NCBI GenBank assembly: GCA_030267965.1
Contig: BRYA01000493.1
Coordinates: 2,974-40,060, forward strand
Length of the DNA: 37,087 nt
Source: Triparma columacea
Taxonomy: Eukaryota; Sar; Bolidophyceae; Parmales; Triparmaceae
Reading direction: 5' to 3'
Within the stretch, counting starts at the first letter, position 1. The number at the start of each line of letters is the position of its first letter. Under the pieces are notes generated by a model. It was not told the DNA's origin and ran no database searches. It worked only from the letters and a program-made list of their open reading frames with translations. Shown piece by piece: positions 12,458 to 20,179 of this stretch. Both the position numbers and the translations under genes were made by a program.

Positions 12458-12593
12458 GTTTGTTCCGCTGATGTAAATATCCCATAAGAATGCCAAGGTT
12501 TATGATATGCGACGTGCATTTCGAAGACACGCGCAATGATATAACGCCAGTAACCCATAAATGGCTGCCAAATGACCATACTGAGGAACAAAC
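12458..12593 (+). repeat. U3 core, followed by a type II tail
   Basis: Same plan. V1 is AGAATGCCAAGGTT and V2 is TAACCCAT (8 nt). The downstream tail switches to type II (CCCTAACACAATAC then ATGGGACTCAG|GTAAG). Confidence 0.6.
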
Positions 12594-12744
12594 AACAACA
12601 AGAACTGTGACAAGGACGATAAGAGCGATGCATTACACAGCCCTAACACAATACACTTTCGCCCTTCGCAACGGCTGACACTATGGGACTCAGGTAAGAA
12701 GAGAACAGAGAAATGAGACGGAGAGGTCTTGTTTTGTTGTGGAT

Positions 12745-12863
12745 GTTCCGCTGATGTAAATATACCACAGCATATGATATGCGACGTGCATTTCGGAGAC
12801 ACGCGCAATGATATAACGCCAGTTCCTCAAACGGCTGCCAAACGACCACACTGAGGAACAAAC
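12745..12863 (+). repeat. U4 core with shortened 5' stem
   Basis: The 5' arm keeps only GTTCC. V1 is only GCA and V2 is TTCCTC. The stretch after the donor differs from type I units. Confidence 0.6.
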
Positions 12864-13052
12864 ACGTGACATCAACAAGCCGTAGTAGGTTGACACTGTA
12901 TCTCCCTGTGTAAGAGCGACCTAACACCAATCTTCAATCGCACACGATATCCGTCGTCATTCTCCCCTCCTCGCACACACATTCGATGACGCAGGTAAGG
13001 AAGGAAGGAAGTGCGGAGTGGTATTGTGAAGTCGTTGGAGATGTTGAATTTT

Positions 13053-13184
13053 GTTTGTTCCGCTGATGTAAATATACCACATGTGATGACGTATGATATG
13101 CGACGTGCATTTCGAAGACACGCGCAATGATTAAACGCCAGCAATCGATAAATGGCTGCCAAACGACCATACTGAGGAACAAAC
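13053..13184 (+). repeat. U5 core
   Basis: Same plan. V1 is TGTGATGACG and V2 is CAATCGAT (8 nt). Confidence 0.6.
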
Positions 13185-13368
13185 ACATGACAACTAGAAA
13201 GCCGGTTGACACAGTATCTCCCTGTGTAAGAGCGACCTAACACCAATCTTCAATCGCACTCGATATCCGTCGTCATTCTCCCCTCCTCGCACACACATTC
13301 GATGATGCAGGTAAGGAAGGAATGAAGTGCGGAGTGGTATTGTGAAGTCGTTTGAGATGTTGAATGTT

Positions 13369-13500
13369 GTTTGTTCCACTGATGTAAATATACCAAACTT
13401 CACTAAATATATGATATGCGACGTGCATTTCGGAGACACGCGCAATGATTTAACGCCAGTTTTGCAAACGGCTGCCAAACGACCATACTGAGGAACAAAC
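13369..13500 (+). repeat. U6 core
   Basis: Same plan, with ACTGATG replacing GCTGATG. V1 is AACTTCACTAAATA and V2 is TTTTGC. Confidence 0.6.
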
Positions 13501-13688
13501 ACATGAACAGCAACAAGCCGGTTGACACTGTACCTTTCTGTGTAAGAGTGACCTAACACCAATCTTCAATCGCACTCGATATCCGTCGTCATTCTCTCTT
13601 CCTCGCACACACATTCGATTATGCAGGTAAGGAAGGAAGGAAGGAAGTGCAGAGTGGTATCGCAAAGTTGTTTGAGATGTTGAATGTT

Positions 13689-13824
13689 GTTTGTTCCGCT
13701 GATGTAAATATACCAAGACCCAAACAATTTCTATGATATGCGACGTGCATTTCGGAGACACGCGCTATGATATAACGCCAGCAAGGCTTAAATGGCTGCC
13801 AAACGACCATACTGAGGAACAAAC
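13689..13824 (+). repeat. U7 core
   Basis: Same plan. V1 is AGACCCAAACAATTTC and V2 is CAAGGCTT (8 nt). Confidence 0.6.
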
Positions 13825-14022
13825 ACACGACAACAAGAAGCTGTAGTAGGTTAACACTGTACCTTCCTGTTTAAGAGTGACCTAACACCAATATTCAACC
13901 ACACTCAATATCCGACTTTATTCTCCCCTCCTCACACACACATTCGATGATGCAGGTAAGGAAAGAAGGAAGTGCGGAGTGGATTGTAAAGTTGTTGGAG
14001 ATGTTGAATGTTGTTTGTTCCG

Positions 14023-14146
14023 CTGATGTAAATAGCCCACACTGCTATCCAGGTTTATGATATGCGACGTGCATTTCGGAGACACGCGCAATGATTAAAC
14101 GCCAGTATTGTAAATGGCTGCCAAACGACCATACTGAGGAACAAAC
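14023..14146 (+). repeat. U8 core, followed by a type II tail
   Basis: Same plan. V1 is CACTGCTATCCAGGTT, whose last bases resemble V1 of U3, and V2 is TATTGT. The type II tail ends in TAG|GTAAG instead of CAG. Confidence 0.6.
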
Positions 14147-14297
14147 AACAACAAGAACTGTGACAAGGACTATAACAGCGACGCATTACACAGCCCTAAC
14201 ACAATACACTTTTGCCCTTCGCAACGGCTGGCATTATGGAACGTAGGTAAGATGAGAACAGGGAAAGGAGATGGAGAGGTTTTGTTTTGTTGTGGAC

Positions 14298-14426
14298 GTT
14301 CCGCTGATGTAAATAGCCCACAACTCAGATATGTGTATGATATGCGACGTGCATTTCGGAGACACGCGCAATGATATATCGCCAGGAGGTGAAATGGCTG
14401 CCAAACGACCATACTGAGGAACAAAC
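14298..14426 (+). repeat. U9 core with shortened 5' stem
   Basis: The 5' arm keeps GTTCC only, like U4. V1 is ACTCAGATATGTG and V2 is GAGGTG. Confidence 0.6.
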
Positions 14427-14610
14427 ACATGACAACAACAAGCCGTAGTAGACTGTACCATCCTTGTGTAAGAATGACCTAACACCAATCTTCAATCGCA
14501 CTCGATATCCGTCGTTATTCTCCCCTCCTCACACACACATTCAATGATGCAGGTAAGGAAGGAAGGAAGTGAGGAGTGGTATCGCAAAGTCGTTGGAGAT
14601 GTTGAATGTT

Positions 14611-14745
14611 GTTTGTTCCGCTGATGTAGATATCCCACAAGATCATTATTAATTTGATATGCGACGTGCATTTCGGAGACACGCGCAATGATATAACGCC
14701 AGCAAGACTCAAATGGCTGCCAAACGACCATACTGAGGAACAAAC
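14611..14745 (+). repeat. U10 core
   Basis: Same plan. V1 is AGATCATTATTAAT and V2 is CAAGACTC (8 nt). TTGATATG replaces ATGATATG after V1. Confidence 0.6.
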
Positions 14746-14938
14746 ACATGACAACAAGAAGCTGTTATTACTTCACACTGTACCTTCTGTCGAAGAGTCA
14801 CCTAACACCAATGTTCAACCGCACTCGATATTCGCTATCCCCCCTCTCCTCCCACACACACACACACATTCGACGATGCAGGTAAGGATGAAAGGAAGGA
14901 AGGAGTGGTATCGCAAAGTTGTTGAGATGTTGAATGTT

Positions 14939-15069
14939 GTTTGTTCCGCTGATGTAAATATACCAAAATTGAGTAAACTATGATATGCGACGTGCATTTC
15001 GGAGACACGCGCAATGATATAACGCCAGTTTCAAAAATGGCTGCCAAACGACTATACTGAGGAACAAAC
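14939..15069 (+). repeat. U11 core
   Basis: Same plan. V1 is AAATTGAGTAAAC and V2 is TTTCAA. Confidence 0.6.
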
Positions 15070-15251
15070 ACTGACAACAAGAAGCTGTAGTAGACTTTAC
15101 CTTCCTGTGTAAGAGTGACCTAACACCAATCTTCAATCACACTCGATATCCGTCGTTATTCTCCTCTCCTCGCACACACATTCGATGATGCAGGTAAGGA
15201 AGGAAGGAAGGAAGGAGTGGTATTGCAAAGTTGTTGGAGAAGTTGACTGTT

Positions 15252-15384
15252 GTTTGTTCCGCTGATGTAAATAGCCCACAAAAAAGAACGCCATATGATA
15301 TGCGACGTGCATTTCGGAGACACGCGCAATGATTTAACGCCAGTAGGCCAAATGGCTGCCAAACGACCATACTGAGGAACAAAC
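15252..15384 (+). repeat. U12 core
   Basis: Same plan. V1 is AAAAAGAACGCCA and V2 is TAGGCC. Confidence 0.6.
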
Positions 15385-15573
15385 ACATGACAACAACAAG
15401 ATGTAGTAGGTTGACAATGTATCTTCCTGTGTAAGAGTGACCTAACACCAATCTTCAATCGCACTCGATATCCGTCGTTATTCTCCCCTCCTCGCACACA
15501 CATTCGATGATGCAGGTAAGGAAGGAAGGAAGTGCAGAGTGGTATTGTAAAATTGTTTGAGACGTTGAATGTT

Positions 15574-15708
15574 GTTTGTTCCGCTGATGTAAATATACCA
15601 CAACGATATTTAATTTATGATATGCGACGTGCATTTCGGAGACACGCGCAATGATATAACGCCAGTAAGGGCAAAATGGCTGCCAAACGACCATACTGAG
15701 GAACAAAC
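15574..15708 (+). repeat. U13 core
   Basis: Same plan. V1 is ACGATATTTAATT and V2 is TAAGGGCA (8 nt). Confidence 0.6.
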
Positions 15709-15901
15709 ACATGACAACAACAAGCTGTAGTAGGTTGACATTTTACTTTCCTGTGTAAGAGTGACCTAACACCAATCTTCAATCGTTTTTGATATCCGTT
15801 GTTATTCTCCTCTCCTCGCACACACATTCGATGATGCAGGTAAGGAAGGAAGGAAGGAAGGAAGGAGTGGTATTGTAAAGTTGTTGGAGATGTTTAATGT
15901 T

Positions 15902-16034
15902 GTTTGTTCCGCTGATGTAAATATACCAAACGTCTGAATTTCCTATGATATGCGAAGTGCATTTCGGAGACACGCGCAATGATTAAACGCCAGTACTAGA
16001 AATGGCTGCCAAACGACCATACTGAGGACCAAAC
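15902..16034 (+). repeat. U14 core
   Basis: Same plan, with GGACCAAAC in the 3' arm and GCGAAGTG in the hairpin. V1 is AACGTCTGAATTTCC and V2 is TACTAG. Confidence 0.6.
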
Positions 16035-16223
16035 ACATGACAACAACAAGCTGTTATTACTTGACACTGTATCTCCCTGTGTAAGAGTGACCTAACACCC
16101 ATCTTCAATCGCACTCGATATCCGTCGTCATTCTGCCCCTCTTCGTACACACATTCGATGATGCAGGTAAGGAAGGAAGGAGAGAAGGAAAGGATCACAA
16201 AGTTGTTTGAGACATTGAATGTT

Positions 16224-16355
16224 GTTTGTTCCGCTGATGTAAATATACCACAAAGCTTACCTTCTATGATATGCGACGTGCATTTCGGAGACACGCGCAA
16301 TGATTAAACGCCAGTAACAGAAAGGGCTGCCAAACGACCATACTGAGGAACAAAA
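16224..16355 (+). repeat. U15 core (last unit)
   Basis: Same plan, but the 3' arm ends GGAACAAAA. V1 is AAGCTTACCTTC and V2 is TAACAG. Its type II tail has ATGGAACAG then TGCCTCAG and no following GTAAG. Confidence 0.6.
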
Positions 16356-16477
16356 ACAACAACAAGAACTGTGACAAGAACTTTGACAAGGACGATACAA
16401 CAACGACGCATTACACAGCCCTAACACAATGCACTTTCGTCCTTCGCAACGGCCGGCACTATGGAACAGTGCCTCAG

Positions 16478-16653
16478 ATACCTTTGACGCGCTTGGAATG
16501 ACAATGAATTGCACCGCGTTTTAATTAGCAAAATACCTTCGTTTGCAATTCATCAACCTCTTTTTCCTTGTCACCAGCTCGGTGGTGGCCATCCAAATCT
16601 TTCATCCAAGCCTTGCCCAGCTCATTTCTTCATTATTTTTAGTTGTTTTGAAT
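16478..16653 (+). other. Leader between the array and the APS reductase start codon
   Basis: It contains several short upstream ATGs and T-rich DNA. If the array is spliced as modelled, this stretch would be the exon joining the array to the APS reductase start. Otherwise it is the promoter and leader of that gene. No TATA box is clear. Confidence 0.4.
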
Positions 16654-18885
16654 ATGAAGCTTCATCTCGCTCTCGTAAGTAACAGTGTTGTGTTGGTAGC
16701 TTATCTTGTGTATATCAGTACAGTTGTTGTGTTAGATAGGTATATTGTGTGTTGTGTGGGTAATTATTTAGGGGTTTGTTGATTGGAGGTGTGTTTCCGC
16801 AATTTCCTCCTTTCCTTTCTTTATTCAATTAACGCATTATTTTGAAGTAGACATCGCATTTTCATCCACTACATCATATGACTGTTCTATATATACGTCA
16901 TAATATTCAATAACACGGACTATTCATTCACTTTATGTCTCCACACAAAATACATGTCGAGATGGCTATGTGTGTGGCTGTGTGTGAGGCTGTGTGAGGC
17001 TGTGTAGGCTGTATAAGGGTGTGTGTGGGTATATATACACACACGTCACACACACACACACTCATACACATCCACACACCCCACCCACATACACACACAC
17101 TAACAATACACAACTCCACAACAACCACAGGCCCTCCTCCCCTTCACCTCAGCCTTCCTCCCCCCCTCCCCCAGCCGCACCTTCCTCCCCTCCTCCCCCT
17201 CCTCCTCTCTCTTTGCTTCAGATGTAGCGTTTGACCAGGAGACTTACATCAAGGACTCCAAGGAGATGCGCATGAAACATCTGGAGGAACAGGCTATGTA
17301 CGCACTTAAGATCTCCTGCGAGAACTACGGGAACGCAGGTGAGGAGGGGAGAGAGAGGGGATTGAGGGAGGGGACTGAGGGAGGGACTGAGGGATGTAAT
17401 GAGGGATGTAATGAGGGATATAATGAGGGATATAATGAAAAATATACTCTGAGGGATACAATACGTAAAGGAGAATACAAACGAAGCAAGAATACATATA
17501 TATATATATAGCTTCCCGGTGATATGTATGATGCTGCCACACTACAACAACACCTAACCCCCCCCCCTCCCACTAACACAACCCTCTACGCGACTCGCTT
17601 CGCTCGTCGCCCCACTCTGCTCGTCGCCCCACTCCGCCTTAGTCTTCCCCAACGCAATGATCGCCGGTGACGTCGTAATCACCCACCTCCTCGGTCGTCT
17701 CGGTTACCTCCAGAACGGCAAGGCTAAGATCATGGTAGTCGACACCTTCCACCTCTTCGACGAGACCATGCCCTTCCTCGCTTCCCTAGAGGAGCACTAC
17801 GGCTTCAAGGCAGAGGTATTCTGCGCAGAGGGCGTTTCTGTAGGGGACAAGGCAGGGTACGACGCCAAGTATGGAGGTGAGAATGGACGAGAAAACGGAA
17901 ATGATAAGGAAAGGCATTGAGAAGAAGAGTAATTATCCTGAAGCATTCGGAGTGCTCATCATGTCATCATGCGGTCCGATCTGATATATATATCTCTGCG
18001 AATGTAATAATTCTCCTAACTCACTCGCTCCGCTCGTTCGCAGCCGACCTATGGAAGGAGGACATCGAGCAGTACGACAAGGTCTGCAAGGTGGAGCCTT
18101 TCCAAAGGGGTCTCAAGACCTTAGGCACCGACTGCATGATCAACGGCAGGACCAGGTGGCAGGGTTTCGAGCGCGCCTACATCGACCAGTTCGAGAACGC
18201 CCCCATCGGAGGCGGCCTAGCCAAGTGCAACCCCCTAGCGTACTGGACACTCGAGGACACATTCGATTATATCGCGAAGTACGATGTACCGCACCACCCA
18301 TTGCACGCGAGGGGGTACCCGAGCCACGGGGATGCTAAGGATACTATACCCATACCATCTATGGACGAGAGGAACCCCGACCCCCAGGAGGGGGAGTGTA
18401 AGTTTGTCGACGGGAAGATTGTCGGTGATAAGAAGTTCTGGTTCGACTACGCCTCAGAGCGTAAGGGCCGCTTCGTAGGCCTCGCTAACAAGGACGGGTC
18501 GACCAAGACAGAGTGCGGCATTCATGTTGCGGGGGCGGAGAAAACCTTCGACAGAGACCTGTGGGAAGGAGGAGAGGTTCAGGAACTCAGCGTTGATAAC
18601 GCTATTGAAACTACCAAGGCTAACCCAGGCGTCGTCGTTGTCTATGCTCCGTGGTGCCAGTTCTGTCAGGGCATGGAGGATTCCTACTCCTCCCTTGCTA
18701 AGGAGCTGAACGTACCCGTTTACAAGTTAAGGGGGGACGAGGAGAGGGAGTTTGTTCAAAGCAACTTCAACACTCAAAGCTTCCCTACTATTAATGTGGT
18801 GGATAAGGAGGGGAAGGTTAAGAAGTATGACAGCGAGAAAAGAGACGTAGAGAGCATGAAGGCTTTCGTTGAAGCTAACCTCTAA
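16654..18885 (+). CDS. APR: APS reductase-thioredoxin fusion, plastid-targeted, APR-B-like (434 aa)
   Basis: Exons 16654-16674, 17131-17338, 17643-17876 and 18044-18885; phases agree and the total is 1305 nt. It should reduce adenylyl sulfate to sulfite in plastid sulfate assimilation. The 7-codon first exon plus exon 2 give MKLHLALALLPFTSAF, a signal peptide with S-A|F cleavage, then a Ser/Pro-rich transit peptide. The reductase domain has I-A-G-D-V-V-I, V-D-T-F-H-L-F, Y-G-A-D-L-W-K, K-V-E-P, L-H-A-R-G-Y-P-S-H-G-D and the catalytic E-C-G-I-H (Cys about 312). The Cys-Cys pair and CXXC of [4Fe-4S] enzymes are absent, as in the iron-sulfur-free APR-B class. A C-terminal thioredoxin domain carries W-C-Q-F-C (Cys 359 and 362) and cis-Pro S-F-P-T. 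The usual G-R-R-x-S-Q substrate loop reads G-R-T-R-W-Q. A PAPS substrate cannot be excluded, but the fusion and ECGIH fit APR. Confidence 0.9.
16970..17105. repeat. (TG)n-(CA)n inverted microsatellite in APR intron 1
   Basis: A TG-rich arm (to about 17035) is followed by a CA-rich arm (to about 17105) around GTATATATAC. The arms are complementary and could form a long hairpin in intron 16675-17130, bringing its splice sites closer. Confidence 0.8.
17339..17642 (+). repeat. APR intron 2 with GAGGGATRTAAT minisatellite and hairpin motif
   Basis: This intron holds about five copies of a 12-nt GA-rich unit (17385-17440), a (TA)n run near 17505, and near 17587-17635 a copy and a half of the motif CGACTCGCTTCGCTCGTCGC found in other introns here. 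Confidence 0.7.
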
Positions 18886-19032
18886 GTTAGGAGAAGACAA
18901 AGGGGAGAAAGGAATTTAAGATGAGGGAGAAGGAGGGAGAGGGGGGATGGGGGAAGGAGGGAGATGATTAATCGAATCGAGATATTTAAGCAACAACAAT
19001 ATGGTTTACCTCCACCTTTCTCAACACGTGTT
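18886..19032. other. Convergent spacer
   Basis: A purine-rich 3' flank of the APR gene facing the end of the zinc-finger tail. No other feature seen. Confidence 0.4.
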
Positions 19033-19270
19033 TCAACTTATGCCAATATCGTGAATATAAGCAAGGTGCCTCCTGATTGCACCTTTATGCTTCGTTTTAA
19101 ATTCACACCCCTCTCTTCCGCATGTATGCCAGGATTACACCAATACCGTGAATACCAGCAAGGTATTCCTTCATGTGGCTCCCCTTCTTCGCCTTATATT
19201 CACACCCGTCATGCGCGCACGTATGGAAGGTTACGCCAATGGAGTGAATACCAGATAGGTGCTGCTTGAG
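19033..19270 (-). pseudogene. Frameshifted continuation of the zinc-finger array
   Basis: In the next frame the array resumes as L-K-Q-H-L-S-G-I-H, then a fifth finger (C-A-H-D-G-C) whose first zinc His is replaced by Tyr. A second extra base at about 19134 shifts the frame again before a sixth finger (C-G-R-E-G-C with R-R-H-L-A-Y-I-H) that ends at a TGA at 19033-19035. Both lesions are one added A on the plus strand. They could be real decay or sequencing errors. Confidence 0.6.
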
Positions 19271-19982
19271 AATCACCTCTCTGCAGAGTCTTGAACGCAC
19301 ACCCTTCTGCAGGGCATGTATGCCAGGTTACCCCGATATCGTGAATGTTAGCAAGGTGGGGCTTGATATTGCCTCTCATCTTCGTCTTGTATTCACACCC
19401 TTCTTGCGGGCATGTATGCCACGTTACGCCAACATCGTGAATATTAGCAAGGTGTTGCTTGGTGCTTTTTCTCTCCTTCGCCTTATATTCACACCCTTCT
19501 TGCGGGCATGTGTACCAGGTTACGCCAATATCGTGAATGTGAGCAAGGTGGATCTTGAGGTGCTCTTTCTCCTTCGCCTTATATTTGCACCCCCTTTGTT
19601 TGCACCAGTAAGGCCTCTCGTCTATCTCTTTCTCATCGTACTCATACAACCTCGCAGTAGCCTGTCCATTCACCCCCACCACTCCAACGCCTCTGCTGTT
19701 AGTCTTCCTCTCAGCAACAACCTTCAAATCCTCATCACATGGTTGGCAAACAAGAAGATCATGCCGTACCACGTCGTCCAGTTTAACAATATGTTCGCTA
19801 CTCGATCCTCCTACACCACCCCCTGTCGATCTACCCTTTCTGCCTCCTTGTTTTCCCAGAAAGGATACCTGGTCCGCAGATACAACTTCTTCTACCACGA
19901 ATTCATCTGATGTGGTGATACTAGGCGCAAATATGCTAATATTCGACCTCAGCTCCCAGCAAGGTACCGAAACAAACGACAT
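19209..19982 (-). CDS. C2H2 zinc-finger protein, frame broken near its end
   Basis: A single open frame of 257 codons. The first 125 residues are of unknown type. Four tandem C-x4-C-x12-H-x4-H fingers follow with a 32-residue period and the linker D-I-G-V-T-W-H-T, and the fourth finger is interrupted. Finger starts read C-K-Q-R-G-C, C-P-Q-E-G-C (twice) and C-P-A-E-G-C. An extra base at about 19271 shifts the frame inside finger four, so the last 15 or so residues of this frame are not finger sequence. The protein probably binds DNA or RNA; no partner is evident. It is transcribed away from the membrane-protein gene. Confidence 0.65.
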   Translation of the reverse strand: MSFVSVPCWELRSNISIFAPSITTSDEFVVEEVVSADQVSFLGKQGGRKGRSTGGGVGGSSSEHIVKLDDVVRHDLLVCQPCDEDLKVVAERKTNSRGVGVVGVNGQATARLYEYDEKEIDERPYWCKQRGCKYKAKEKEHLKIHLAHIHDIGVTWYTCPQEGCEYKAKERKSTKQHLANIHDVGVTWHTCPQEGCEYKTKMRGNIKPHLANIHDIGVTWHTCPAEGCAFKTLQRGDSQAAPIWYSLHWRNLPYVRA

Positions 19983-20179
19983 GTAGGGTTATATTGTCTT
20001 CGTTGAAAATTGTTTGTGGTCGGATTTCCGGATGGTCCAGACCAAAATCCGGTTTACCAAACAAAACTGCCAAGCGGTTATCAAACCTTTGCGGAACTTA
20101 TCACCCTATCGTATAACAAAACAAACACGTGTGAGAGAGGCCGTTCCAGGTAACAGACCTGTCACATCCCGTCCTCAAC
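19983..20179. promoter_or_regulatory. Divergent promoter region
   Basis: This 197-bp gap separates two divergently transcribed genes and so must hold both promoters. It contains a near-repeat TCCGGATGGTCC / CCAAAATCCGG around 20030. No TATA box is clear. Confidence 0.4.

Larger units (their letters stand above)
11351..16477 (+). repeat. Tandem array of 16 intron-like units (U0-U15) joined by zero-length exons
   Basis: Units of about 290-330 nt (U0 is 410) share one plan: donor GTAAG, a GGAAGGAAG-rich stretch, a structured core, CCTAACAC, an AG-free pyrimidine-rich stretch, then AG touching the next GTAAG. The AG|GTAAG junctions end at 11760, 12078, 12399, 12693, 12994, 13310, 13626, 13955, 14246, 14552, 14881, 15193, 15515, 15839 and 16166. 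U15 ends in CAG at 16469 or 16477 with no donor after it. Two tail types exist: the common type I, and an unrelated type II following cores U3, U8 and U15. Both keep CCTAACAC and the terminal AG. Type II recurs five units apart (U3, U8), suggesting segmental duplication. Minus-strand frames across the array are broken by 6/8-nt length changes. An ordinary satellite that happens to contain splice-like motifs is the main alternative. Confidence 0.8.

Noticed and set aside
11786..15979. Many minus-strand frames of 60-124 codons repeated along the array
   Set aside because: They recur only because the repeat recurs. V2 lengths of 6 or 8 nt and variable V1 lengths break the frame between copies, and starts and stops fall at different places.
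11815..16355. CRISPR array or integron attC array
   Set aside because: The repeat-variable-repeat look is superficial: units are about 310 nt with two unequal variable windows, the context is eukaryotic with introns, and no Cas or integrase gene is present.
11351..16477. Spliced-leader RNA gene array
   Set aside because: Each unit has ATG followed by AG|GTAAG and tandem organisation, but acceptor signals directly precede the donor and no conserved leader exon of useful length exists. Intron units explain the data better.
16994..17234. Frames rich in His/Thr/Pro over the CA repeat
   Set aside because: They are microsatellite translations in the intron. The real exon 2 starts at 17131 in another frame.
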